From positions 1-47,159 of the forward strand of contig CALBGI010000001.1 in NCBI GenBank assembly GCA_937893675.1: a DNA stretch of 47,159 nt, in the 5' to 3' direction. Under the pieces are notes generated by a model, which was not told where the DNA came from, did not search any database, and was given only the letters and a program-made list of their open reading frames with translations. This stretch comes from an uncultured Blautia sp. (GTDB lineage Bacteria; Bacillota; Clostridia; Lachnospirales; Lachnospiraceae). Position numbers and translations under genes: made by a program. Shown one piece after another: positions 7,052 through 17,933 of this stretch (within the stretch, counting starts at the first letter, position 1; every line of letters starts with the position of its first letter).

Positions 7052-9982
7052 CTACCTGAACTCCACAGCCACGGTTCCTGCAAGTCCGGTATCTACCAGG
7101 GCTTCCAGCTCCGCCTCCCTATGGATCGCATTGTACTTGCGCGGTGTCACCTGAATTTCGATGGTATTTTCGCCCTCCTGCAGAGCCTCTGTGATATCCA
7201 GCTCATATGGCGCATAAAGGACAGAGCCCATCTCCTGGCCATTTACCAGCACATTTGCCGCCGTATAGACCTCGCTCATCGTAAGAACTGCTCTCTGACC
7301 GTCCAAAGGAGCATCCAGGGTAACGGTTCCCTGATAAACCCCTGTCTCATCGGAATTTTTCAGCTCGCCGCCCTGGAATTCATCGGAATTCCAGATTCCA
7401 AGCACGTTCTCTGTATAGGTTTTGTCTCCCACTGTCAGGGAGGAGATGGACACCTCTTTCACCTCTTTTGCCTCTGCCTGCTCCAGAACCTGGGGGATGC
7501 CTTCTGTCAGACCGTCCGCATCCAGTGCTCCTTTCGTGAACAGCAGCGCGATCGCCTGGCTTCGCGGACCTTCTCCGGACATTCCGCCAAGATTATCCAC
7601 ACCGGCATCCATGCTGAGCGCCACCGTTCCATCTTCGGCTTTTTCTGCGGCATACACCTTTCCTGTACTCTGGTCAAGGAAATAGCAGTTTGTATACTCC
7701 GCTCCTGCCTTCACGGTAACCGCGTTTGTCTCTGCGCCTGTGTTTCTCAGATAAACCACTTCTGAACCGTCCTCCAGCGTTCTTCTGTTGAACCGCACAT
7801 TCTCGTTTGCCTCATAGGAGACTTCCGGAGATGTCTTTTCCGCCAAGGTCTGCGCAAAGGCTTCTGTATCTGCTGCCAGAACGCCTCCGGCTTCCTGAAT
7901 TGCCTGAGAAATTTCGGCAACTCTGGCATCTGCCTGCGCATAAGCGCCGTCCTGATAACCCGGCTGCATCGCAGGCGCCGCGCCATAGAAGATAATTGCC
8001 GCTCCGCTTTCCTGCAGCACCTGCAGTTTTTCCATTGTCTCCACGGGAACCTTTTCCGCCTCCACAACAATCGCGTCATATACCATATTTCCGCCGTTTA
8101 CAGAAATTTTTCCGTCAATCACCTCTGTATTTTCTGCTGTAATGCTGTCATCATTGATTGCCTCCCAGGCAATGCCGTTGGTGTTCATGGTCTTTATCGC
8201 GTCTGTTTCTGTAAGGCTTCCGTTAAATGGCATATAGTAAGCCACATCCTTGCTGGCCTTTCCCTGCTGCATCAGATAGTTTACTCTGGAGGCATAGGCA
8301 TTCATCTCATCAAAATACTCTGACAAAGTATTTCTCTCAGAGACATTGATCCCTATATCCGGGAACGGACTCCAGCCAAGCTCGCCGTATTCTTCGGAGT
8401 CCACGCCGTATCCATACATCAGACCATGATAGAAGAAATTATTCACACCGCTGGTCGCCATGATATCATAGCCGATTTTTATCTGCTCAAGGGTGTTTGC
8501 CAGCGGAGTTCTGCCCAGTGTGTACTGCTCGCAGGTGACCAGGTTTTTGTCATACAGGTGTGCGCCGGAGGAAACGCGGATCAAATCAAGCTCATTTGCC
8601 TGCTCTCCTTCCGGAATGTCCACAAGCTCTGCAGAACCAATGGTATCGATGGGCGGATTGTATGCCTCCTGCCGATACAGAAGACCGCTCTCATTTGCGC
8701 CCTTCCGGAAGGCTTCCATACCTTCGCGGAATTTGGTATTTACCAGAGTATTGTAATCATACTGGATTCTTGCTTTTTCGTCCGCATTTGTCGTATACGT
8801 CAGATACGTGTCTGAGGTTCCAAGTCCCATATAAAACGGTGCTGCGCTGTATTGTCTGTAAACCGTGGGAAGGTATTTGCTGAAATCATAACCAAGCCCG
8901 TTGTTTTCTGCATCCTTCGCCAGCGCTTCCATTCCCTCTGTATAATAAATATCCGAATAAAATTCATAGCTGTCATTGAATACGGCGCGCACATTGCTGT
9001 GCTTTTCGAGGATTGCCGCCAGATTTTCATTGCCCAGCCACTCATTCATATAATCCGCAACCTTCGCCGCATCCATATGGTCCACGGTGTACCAGTCCGC
9101 AGGCGCGCTGTCAATGGCCTTGCCGCCGGAAGGAATATAGTACATTGCCACGATCTCATAGTTCTTGTCGTCTGCAAGCTTTGCCGCATTTTCCTCAGAA
9201 AGCGTCAGATTTCCGTTTTGAAGCTGCGCGTCGTCTGCTTCAATAAAAAAGCTGTTTGCCGGATTTAATACCACCTGCGTATCATAAGCTTTTACCACAT
9301 TTCCGTCCGCATCATAAACCTCTTCATAGGACGGTTTTGGCCCAAAGGTTCCTTCTCCTTCCACAAAATCCGTACCTGCTTCCTCTGTCAGCTCCGCAAC
9401 CAGTACACCCTGGAGCTTTACTGCGTCCTCTCTCCATTCTCCTTTTGCGTCCTCTCCGGTATAAAAGCTGCTTCTTTCCGCTGCAGGAATCTCCACTGCG
9501 CTCTTTGCCTCAGCGCCGGTCAGCGTGGTTCTTCCAAGCGCCATATTTCCCATGGATTCCTCATATGTGACGTCCTGGCTGTTTGCATTCCACCCTGACC
9601 CCATATTCAGATCCACCACGATTCCTTTTTCTTCGCAGTAGCTGACCGCGGTTTCCAGAAGCGCGTAAAATTCCGGCGTATAGATGGAGCGTACCCGCTC
9701 CTCATCCCCTTCCAGCACAGTAGATACCTGGAACGGATTGATCTCTACATAACCAAAACCCTTTTCTGCCAGATAGTCAATTTCTTTTTTCAGCGTTTCT
9801 TCCTCCACTGCGCCGCCTGGCCACCACCAGCGCACACCTGGACGATATTCCATTCCCGGATCCTGAAATTCTTCCAGACAAAAGGAATCATTTTCTGCTG
9901 TCTCTGCTCCGCTTACCAGGATTGCAAGATTGCTGAAAATCATGGCTCCCGCCATAAGCACTGCGATTTTTCTCTTCACCAT
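7052..9982 (-). CDS. Secreted GH106-like glycoside hydrolase (alpha-L-rhamnosidase family)
   Basis: 976 aa with a signal peptide (cleavage near VSGA-ET, about residue 26). The start of the mature part carries the GH106 signature RPGVRWWWPGG (47-57) followed by EEETLKKEIDYLAEKGFGYVEINPF, the first barrel strand of PF17132 proteins. The C terminus has a beta-galactosidase-like jelly-roll (VLVNGQEMGSVLYAPYELDITEALQEG region). There is no lipobox and no LPXTG sorting signal, so the protein is probably released. Known GH106 enzymes remove rhamnose from pectic rhamnogalacturonan and plant glycosides; the exact substrate here is unknown. AGGAGG precedes the ATG. The -10 is TATAAT (10020-10015, minus) without a clear -35, which suggests activation, probably by the divergent AraC regulator. 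Confidence 0.82.
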   Translation of the reverse strand: MVKRKIAVLMAGAMIFSNLAILVSGAETAENDSFCLEEFQDPGMEYRPGVRWWWPGGAVEEETLKKEIDYLAEKGFGYVEINPFQVSTVLEGDEERVRSIYTPEFYALLETAVSYCEEKGIVVDLNMGSGWNANSQDVTYEESMGNMALGRTTLTGAEAKSAVEIPAAERSSFYTGEDAKGEWREDAVKLQGVLVAELTEEAGTDFVEGEGTFGPKPSYEEVYDADGNVVKAYDTQVVLNPANSFFIEADDAQLQNGNLTLSEENAAKLADDKNYEIVAMYYIPSGGKAIDSAPADWYTVDHMDAAKVADYMNEWLGNENLAAILEKHSNVRAVFNDSYEFYSDIYYTEGMEALAKDAENNGLGYDFSKYLPTVYRQYSAAPFYMGLGTSDTYLTYTTNADEKARIQYDYNTLVNTKFREGMEAFRKGANESGLLYRQEAYNPPIDTIGSAELVDIPEGEQANELDLIRVSSGAHLYDKNLVTCEQYTLGRTPLANTLEQIKIGYDIMATSGVNNFFYHGLMYGYGVDSEEYGELGWSPFPDIGINVSERNTLSEYFDEMNAYASRVNYLMQQGKASKDVAYYMPFNGSLTETDAIKTMNTNGIAWEAINDDSITAENTEVIDGKISVNGGNMVYDAIVVEAEKVPVETMEKLQVLQESGAAIIFYGAAPAMQPGYQDGAYAQADARVAEISQAIQEAGGVLAADTEAFAQTLAEKTSPEVSYEANENVRFNRRTLEDGSEVVYLRNTGAETNAVTVKAGAEYTNCYFLDQSTGKVYAAEKAEDGTVALSMDAGVDNLGGMSGEGPRSQAIALLFTKGALDADGLTEGIPQVLEQAEAKEVKEVSISSLTVGDKTYTENVLGIWNSDEFQGGELKNSDETGVYQGTVTLDAPLDGQRAVLTMSEVYTAANVLVNGQEMGSVLYAPYELDITEALQEGENTIEIQVTPRKYNAIHREAELEALVDTGLAGTVAVEFR

Positions 9983-10014
9983 GTGAAGGCACCTCCTCTT
10001 TACTTTCTATGTGC

Positions 10015-10103
10015 ATTATAACAATACTCCAAAAAGCCATCTGGAATATATCCGCTCATTTTGTATAATAAATTTGACTTTTTATCACGCCGCTTGTATA
10101 ATA
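10015..10103. promoter_or_regulatory. Divergent GH106/AraC control region with direct repeats
   Basis: Plus strand: TTGACT (10074-10079), 17 bp, TATAAT (10097-10102) for the AraC gene. Minus strand: TATAAT (10020-10015) for the glycosidase with no clear -35. TTGTATAATA occurs twice, at 10061-10070 and 10094-10103, 33 bp apart (about three helical turns). This arrangement suits an AraC-type dimer that contacts both sites and couples autoregulation to control of the glycosidase. Confidence 0.55.
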
Positions 10104-10126
10104 CCAACAAAAACAGGAGGTGTGTT

Positions 10127-11218
10127 ATGTTATATTTGCCTACTACAGATGAGCCGGAACTCTGCATACATACTGCTCTGGAACTTCTTGCACCCTTCAA
10201 CCCGCTGGAAAACGCCTGTCGAAATTATTTCCGCATGATGCGGGGACTGGATTTTTGTACGCCTGAGGAACGTATTGCACGTACAGAAGCTTATGAGTAT
10301 TACTCCAAAAAAATAAGCCATACCAGTCCCGGCCTTCCCTACGACATCCTCCCCGGTGATAAGGATACCTTTTTTCCCGACGGACCCATTCACCTTATGA
10401 AGCATGCCCGCTATCTTCCCGCGGGACTTCACAAGCATGAATTTTTTGAATTTTTTTATGTACTTCAGGGCGCCTGCACCCACGTATGCGACAACACCAG
10501 CTATTCTCTGTCCGCCGGAGATTTTTGCCTTTGGCAGTTTAATATCCCCCATTACATTCAGGCTGACTGCGACGACTGTCTCGCCGTCAATATCCTGATC
10601 CAGAAATCCGCTTTTCAGTCCTACTTCTTCGGTATCCTTTCAGAGCAGCATCTTTTGAGCACCTACTTCAAAAAAATCCTGTACGGAGAAGGGGATTCCC
10701 CCATGCTTCTGTTCCGCACGGGAAATGACCGTAAGCTTCTTGCCTTGATATGCGCAATGTATCTGGAATATCAAAAAAAGCCTGTTCACTGGCAGTCACT
10801 CATCACCAGCTACTTAGGCTTTTTGTTTGTCTATCTTCTGCGCGATCATCAGGAGCATCTGATCACTGCGCCGGAATCCTCTGCCTATGACCCGTCTCTG
10901 CAGATTTTCCAGTATATCCAGGCTCATTACGATACCGTTACACTTGAGATGCTCTGCGAAAACTTCAGCTACACAGCGGCATATCTCAGCCGTCTGATCA
11001 AGAAAAAATCCGGAATGACCTTTTCTCAGATTGTCACCCGGCTGCGGATCGATCACGGCGCCTGGCTTCTCGCCAACACAGAACGCAATATCGCCCAGAT
11101 CGCCGCGGAAATCGGATGCGCCGATTCCAGCCATTTTGGGCGTCTCTTCCAAAAATATTACGGATGCACTCCCGGTTCCTACCGCAAACAGAATGGGGCT
11201 TTCCCGCCTAAGGGATAG
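10127..11218 (+). CDS. AraC-family regulator, probable controller of the GH106-like gene
   Basis: 363 aa from the ATG at 10127, which has AGGAGG 6 nt upstream; an in-frame ATG at 10061 lies upstream of the promoter and is rejected. A ~100-residue N-terminal part is followed by a cupin (LPAGLHKHEFFEFFYVLQG, then GDFCLWQFNIPHYI) and a C-terminal AraC HTH pair (VTLEMLCENFSYTAAYLSRLIKKKSG, then IAQIAAEIGCADSSHFGRLFQKYYGCTPG). The divergent, close pairing with a secreted glycosidase is the classic layout for a sugar-sensing activator. It converges on secA. Confidence 0.9.
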   Translation: MLYLPTTDEPELCIHTALELLAPFNPLENACRNYFRMMRGLDFCTPEERIARTEAYEYYSKKISHTSPGLPYDILPGDKDTFFPDGPIHLMKHARYLPAGLHKHEFFEFFYVLQGACTHVCDNTSYSLSAGDFCLWQFNIPHYIQADCDDCLAVNILIQKSAFQSYFFGILSEQHLLSTYFKKILYGEGDSPMLLFRTGNDRKLLALICAMYLEYQKKPVHWQSLITSYLGFLFVYLLRDHQEHLITAPESSAYDPSLQIFQYIQAHYDTVTLEMLCENFSYTAAYLSRLIKKKSGMTFSQIVTRLRIDHGAWLLANTERNIAQIAAEIGCADSSHFGRLFQKYYGCTPGSYRKQNGAFPPKG

Positions 11219-11225
11219 CCCCATT
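11192..11225. terminator. Symmetric hairpin between AraC gene and secA
   Basis: AATGGGGCT pairs with AGCCCCATT, and inside it TCCC pairs with GGGA around GCCTAA. It spans the AraC stop codon and ends 12 nt from the secA stop. It is probably a shared bidirectional terminator for the converging genes, although the T-runs are poor. Confidence 0.55.
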
Positions 11226-11236
11226 CCTCTCTTTGC

Positions 11237-13813
<2,577 letters not shown>

Positions 13814-13921
13814 TGTCTGTTACTCCTGTATTTTATTCTAAATTGCGCTGATTTTATATGAAATCTAGTCTATTTTATCACTTTCCCGGGCGGAAAACAA
13901 TATCCATTTGGTAAACAAAAT

Positions 13922-13963
13922 ATGACCGCTCCGGAAAAATCAGAGTATTTCCGGAACGGTCAT
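13922..13963 (-). terminator. Rho-independent terminator of trxA
   Basis: Arms 13922-13938 and 13948-13963 (ATGACCG and CCGGAAA pairs) form a stem of about 15 bp. On the minus strand ATTTTGTTT follows. Confidence 0.75.
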
Positions 13964-13995
13964 CTCAATTTCGCATCATTGAAAGACAAAAGCCT

Positions 13996-14307
13996 TTATT
14001 TCAGCATCTCCACCAGCTGCTCCTTGGGACGGAAGCCGACTACCGTATCAACAGCTTTTCCCTCTTTGAAAAGCATCACGGTCGGAATACTGACAATATG
14101 GAATCTCGCCGCAAGTGACGGTTCTTCGTCCACATTTACCTTGCCCACCTTTACCTTGCCTTCATACTCCTGCGCGATCTCCGCAAGAACCGGAGCCAGC
14201 ATCTGGCACGGTCCGCACCAGGTTGCCCAAAAGTCCAGCAGCACCGGCTGATCCGCCTTCAGAACCTCTGCCTCAAAGTTGCTTTCTGTAATCTTTATCT
14301 CTGCCAT
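13996..14307 (-). CDS. trxA: Thioredoxin
   Basis: 103 aa small cytoplasmic disulfide reductase. It has active site WCGPC (Trp30-Cys34) and cis-proline in SIPT (Pro75), with the usual thioredoxin length and order. GAGAGGG lies 9 nt before the ATG. It is flanked by its own terminator and by the hpf terminator upstream, so it is probably a single-gene unit reduced by thioredoxin reductase encoded elsewhere. Confidence 0.97.
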   Translation of the reverse strand: MAEIKITESNFEAEVLKADQPVLLDFWATWCGPCQMLAPVLAEIAQEYEGKVKVGKVNVDEEPSLAARFHIVSIPTVMLFKEGKAVDTVVGFRPKEQLVEMLK

Positions 14308-14369
14308 GATCTATGCCCTCTCTTTTCGCGTTTTTTACAGTCTAACAGTTTTTCCCTGCAGTTTCTGTA

Positions 14370-14408
14370 ACAAAATCACACTCCCGGAAGCACTATACTT
14401 CCGGGAGT
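14370..14408 (-). terminator. Terminator of hpf
   Basis: ACTCCCGGAAG (14380-14390) pairs perfectly with CTTCCGGGAGT (14398-14408). On the minus strand it is followed by GTGATTTTGTT. Confidence 0.8.
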
Positions 14409-14428
14409 CTCTGATGCCCTTGTATGGC

Positions 14429-14956
<528 letters not shown>

Positions 14957-14987
14957 CCTACCATCCCCTTTGCTGTTTGATAGAGTT

Positions 14988-15016
14988 ATTATACCACGTC
15001 TTTCTAAATTTAACAA
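14988..15016 (-). promoter_or_regulatory. Promoter of hpf
   Basis: On the minus strand: TTGTTA (15016-15011), 17 bp, TATAAT (14993-14988). Confidence 0.65.
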
Positions 15017-15095
15017 CACTTTATGTTCTTTTCACACATTATTCAGAAACTTTTATATTTTCTCAAATTCCATTTTCCACAAGATTTACATATGG

Positions 15096-15101
15096 TATAA
15101 T
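15096..15101 (+). promoter_or_regulatory. Extended -10 of the L,D-transpeptidase gene
   Basis: TGGTATAAT (15093-15101) is an extended -10. Only a weak TTTCCA-like -35 lies 16 bp upstream. The ribosome site AAGGAG is at about 15161-15166. Confidence 0.5.
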
Positions 15102-15172
15102 AAAAACACCAAATTTAGCGGCCTGATATTTCCCCTATTGCAACACTTCAACTTTTTCTCAAAGGAGCGCGT

Positions 15173-16438
15173 ATGAAAAAACACAGATTCTATCAGCGTC
15201 TGAAGCCTTTTCTTCTGGCCCTGCTGGTGTGCGGCTGCTGTGTGGCAGTCAATCCCCCCGCAAAGGTACAGGCAGCCGTCAATGGCTTTCAGACCGCAAA
15301 CGGAAAAACCTACTATTACAAAGACGGCGTCAGGCATAAGGGCTGGCTCACTCTCGGAAAAAATCGCTACTATTTTTCCATGAAGGACGGTGCACAGCTG
15401 AAAGGCTGGGCGAAAAACAAAAAGGGACAATATCGCTATTTTACAAAAGGCAGCGGCGTCATGGCCACCGGATGGATGACCAATTCCAAAGGACAGATGC
15501 GCTATTTTTCCAAGGGCAGCGGCATCATGGCCACAAAATGGCTTCGTAATTCCAAGGGACAGATGCGCTACTTTTCCAGCCAAAAGGGAATCATGGCACG
15601 CGGCTGGCTCACCAACTCCAAAGGACAGATGCGCTATTTTTCCAAAAAAGCCGGCATTATGGCAGAGGGATGGCTTACGGATTCCAAAAACAACACCCGT
15701 TATTTTTATCCCCAAAACGGCGTGATGGCTACCGGATGGTTTTCCTACAAAGGAAACAACTATTATTTCAGATCCAACGGCGCCATGTACCGGAACACCA
15801 CTGTGACCATCGGCGGCAGAACCTACCTTTTTGACAGCAATGGCATCGCACGGGAAAGTCAGGACAAATGGGATAAGCTTCTGGCGCAGTACAGAAACGA
15901 CGCGTCCACAAACCAGCTGGTATTTGTGCAGCATCTGGGCGGTTCCCGGGCTCAGGTCATGATGTACAGCAAGTCCGGCGGCAGCTGGCAGAAGGTTGTC
16001 TCCTGTATCGGCTATGTCGGCAGAAACGGAATCAATAAAACCAGGGAGGGCGATGGAAGAACTCCCACCGGAACCTTCAATCTCACCGGCGGTTTCGGTA
16101 TCCGGGATAATCCCGGCGCGCGGATGCCCTATACAAAGATCAACGATTATCTGTACTGGTGCAGCGACAAAACGCATTATAACCAGCTTATTGATATCCG
16201 CCAGTATCCTCACACCTGCCGCGGCGAGCATCTGATCGATTATGTTCCCCACTACGATTACGGCATGTTTACAGACTACAACCGGGAAGGCGTATACGGC
16301 AAAGGAAGCGCGATCTTCCTGCATCGCATGGGAAGCAATCCCTATACCGGCGGCTGTATTGCCGTTCCCCAGGTTAATATGATCCGGATTCTTCAGATGG
16401 CGCAGCCCGGGGCAAAGATCTGTATTTATGAGCAGTGA
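15173..16438 (+). CDS. Secreted L,D-transpeptidase with cell-wall-binding repeats
   Basis: 421 aa. A signal peptide (about 1-34, ending VQA) is followed by about eight choline-binding-like repeats of ~22 residues (pattern GWL-x-NSKGQMRYFS-x-KG-x-MA) across residues 40-235. The C-terminal ~170 residues are a YkuD domain: RTPTGTFNLTGGFGIRDNPG, then IFLHRMGSNPYTGGCIAVP with the catalytic His and Cys. The GCIA ending (Ala where YkuD has Arg) is normal for the GCIALP-type subgroup. It would cross-link or modify peptidoglycan outside the membrane while the repeats hold it on the wall. Three repeats share almost identical 66-bp DNA units near 15480-15650. It is a single-gene unit with its own terminator. 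Confidence 0.9.
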   Translation: MKKHRFYQRLKPFLLALLVCGCCVAVNPPAKVQAAVNGFQTANGKTYYYKDGVRHKGWLTLGKNRYYFSMKDGAQLKGWAKNKKGQYRYFTKGSGVMATGWMTNSKGQMRYFSKGSGIMATKWLRNSKGQMRYFSSQKGIMARGWLTNSKGQMRYFSKKAGIMAEGWLTDSKNNTRYFYPQNGVMATGWFSYKGNNYYFRSNGAMYRNTTVTIGGRTYLFDSNGIARESQDKWDKLLAQYRNDASTNQLVFVQHLGGSRAQVMMYSKSGGSWQKVVSCIGYVGRNGINKTREGDGRTPTGTFNLTGGFGIRDNPGARMPYTKINDYLYWCSDKTHYNQLIDIRQYPHTCRGEHLIDYVPHYDYGMFTDYNREGVYGKGSAIFLHRMGSNPYTGGCIAVPQVNMIRILQMAQPGAKICIYEQ

Positions 16439-16473
16439 GCACTTCACTGAAAAACATATTCCCAAAATAGAAT

Positions 16474-16541
16474 GTGCTGCAAAAACAGCATTCCGCCGGT
16501 ATCTTACCAACGGAGCTGCGTTTTGCAGCACCCTTCTTTTT
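16474..16541 (+). terminator. Terminator of the L,D-transpeptidase gene
   Basis: GTGCTGCAAAA (16474-16484) pairs with TTTTGCAGCAC (16521-16531), with further inner pairing (CAGC with GCTG, TCCG with CGGA). CCTTCTTTTT follows and runs into the end of the converging hisA-like gene. Confidence 0.8.
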
Positions 16542-17310
16542 AAGACAATTTCACCAGCGCTTCAAAGGGAATCTTCCCTCCAAAGAGATCCAGCGCGCTT
16601 CCCACCGTCACATCCAGACGGCCTTTTCCACAGGTGCGCAGGATTTCAATATCCGTCATGCTTCCCACGCCTCCGGCGTAGGTCACCGGCTGTTCTTCGT
16701 ACCGGCTCAAAAGCTCTGCAAGCTCTGTCTCCACACCCCTTGCCTTGCCTTCTACATCCACCGCATGCACCAGAAACTCCGCACAATGTTCCCCCAGCTC
16801 TTTCATCGTCTCAATCGTCACCGGAACCGTCGTGAATTTCTGCCATCGGTCCGTGACAATATAATACTGACCACCTTTTTTTCGGCAGCTGATATCCAGC
16901 ACCAGATGCTCTCTGCCCACTTCCCGCTCTATTCTCTCCAGATTTTCCCGGCAGATCTGCCCGTCACGAAATACATAGGAGGTCACAATTACATGGCTGG
17001 CTCCCGCATCCAGATACTCTGCAGCGTTTTCCGGCGTCACACCGCCTCCCAGCTGCAGTCCTCCGGGATAAGTGCGAAGCGCCAGAAAGGCCTGCGCTCT
17101 GCTCGCTTCATAGTGGGGTGAGCCTGCATGATTCAAAAGAATCACATGGCCGCCCCGAAGGCCTTTGTCCCGGTACAGCGCCGCATAAAAGCCTGCGTCC
17201 TGCCGGGACACGAAATTTTCTTCTGCCTGATCCTTTGCGTCTGTCAGGCTCCCTCCCACAATCTGCTTTACTTTTCCGTTATGTATATCAATGCACGGTC
17301 GGAATTTCAT
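16540..17310 (-). CDS. hisA: HisA, eukaryotic-type ProFAR isomerase
   Basis: 256 aa from the ATG at 17310 (AAAGGG 8 nt upstream). The opening RPCIDIHNGKVKQIVGG is that of the eukaryotic-type HisA branch (yeast HIS6-like) rather than the usual bacterial HisA, and the length fits that branch. The family is a (beta/alpha)8 barrel that isomerises ProFAR to PRFAR in histidine synthesis. Two catalytic acids are expected; Asp8 in CIDIH is visible and the second lies in the HAVDVEGK region. Phosphate loops LGGGVTPEN and YAGGVGSM are present. No other his genes are in the window, so it sits outside a his operon. Confidence 0.85.
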   Translation of the reverse strand: MKFRPCIDIHNGKVKQIVGGSLTDAKDQAEENFVSRQDAGFYAALYRDKGLRGGHVILLNHAGSPHYEASRAQAFLALRTYPGGLQLGGGVTPENAAEYLDAGASHVIVTSYVFRDGQICRENLERIEREVGREHLVLDISCRKKGGQYYIVTDRWQKFTTVPVTIETMKELGEHCAEFLVHAVDVEGKARGVETELAELLSRYEEQPVTYAGGVGSMTDIEILRTCGKGRLDVTVGSALDLFGGKIPFEALVKLS

Positions 17311-17349
17311 GTTCATCACCCTTTCGTACATTGATAATAGCACAAAGAA

Positions 17350-17844
17350 CTATCTGCCGTCTACTGCATTGCGGGCTGCATCTCCCACGTCCTCAACGGC
17401 GTTTCCGACTCCCTCGCCCAGATCCTTCACACTGTCGCCAAGCTCTCCCGTCACGCTTCCGTCATTTGTGTCATTTCCGTCTCGATTGTCTGCAGCTCCA
17501 TTCGCCGTACCGTCTGCAGTTCCGTCTGTCCCGGCCAGATCATCTCCTGCCATGGTACCACCATTTTCCTGCGCGTTTTCTGCTGCTGTGTCACCCGGCA
17601 CATCATTGGCAGCTCCGTTGTCTTTTGCTGCATTATTGTTGTCTGCCGCATTATTTTTATCCGCAGTGCCATTGTCCTTATTGTCAGCAGCGTTGTTGTT
17701 TGCGTCCCGGTTGTCTTCCACCCGGTTCTCCTCTTTCACGGTGCCCTCATCCGAAGCATTGTTATTGTCTGTTCCGCATGCTGCGAACATGCTCAGACAC
17801 ACTGTCAGCAGCATGGTGATGAGAATTTTGTTGATTTTTTTCAT
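17350..17844 (-). CDS. Low-complexity Asn/Asp/Ala-rich lipoprotein
   Basis: 164 aa. A signal peptide ends in a lipobox FAAC (Cys23), so it should be diacylated and anchored outside the membrane. Residues 24-133 are a repetitive Asn/Asp/Ala/Gly/Thr stretch with no recognisable domain. The last ~30 residues form an amphipathic helix-like segment (GDSVKDLGEGVGNAVEDVGDAA). GGAG precedes the ATG. It lies 39 bp downstream of nothing obvious on its strand other than the HTH gene 89 bp away. Function unknown; a spacer or envelope-associated protein is plausible. Confidence 0.75.
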   Translation of the reverse strand: MKKINKILITMLLTVCLSMFAACGTDNNNASDEGTVKEENRVEDNRDANNNAADNKDNGTADKNNAADNNNAAKDNGAANDVPGDTAAENAQENGGTMAGDDLAGTDGTADGTANGAADNRDGNDTNDGSVTGELGDSVKDLGEGVGNAVEDVGDAARNAVDGR

Positions 17845-17933
17845 CGTTCTTTCTCCTTTTCCATGGAATTTAGATTACAGGAATAGGATGGACCGATTTC
17901 CAAAAAATATTCACAAATTTTTATGCGCTGCTT

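Noticed and set aside
15480..15660. Possible CRISPR array (regularly spaced repeats)
   Set aside because: The repeats are in-frame protein repeats of the L,D-transpeptidase with no unique spacers.
16321..16438. Loss of the Arg in the L,D-transpeptidase active site (GGCIAVP)
   Set aside because: Ala after GCI is normal for the GCIALP-type subgroup of YkuD-domain proteins, so it is not a defect.
15086..16531. 481-codon open frame antisense to the L,D-transpeptidase
   Set aside because: The repetitive FGI/LSFG pattern is only the reverse complement of the wall-binding repeats.
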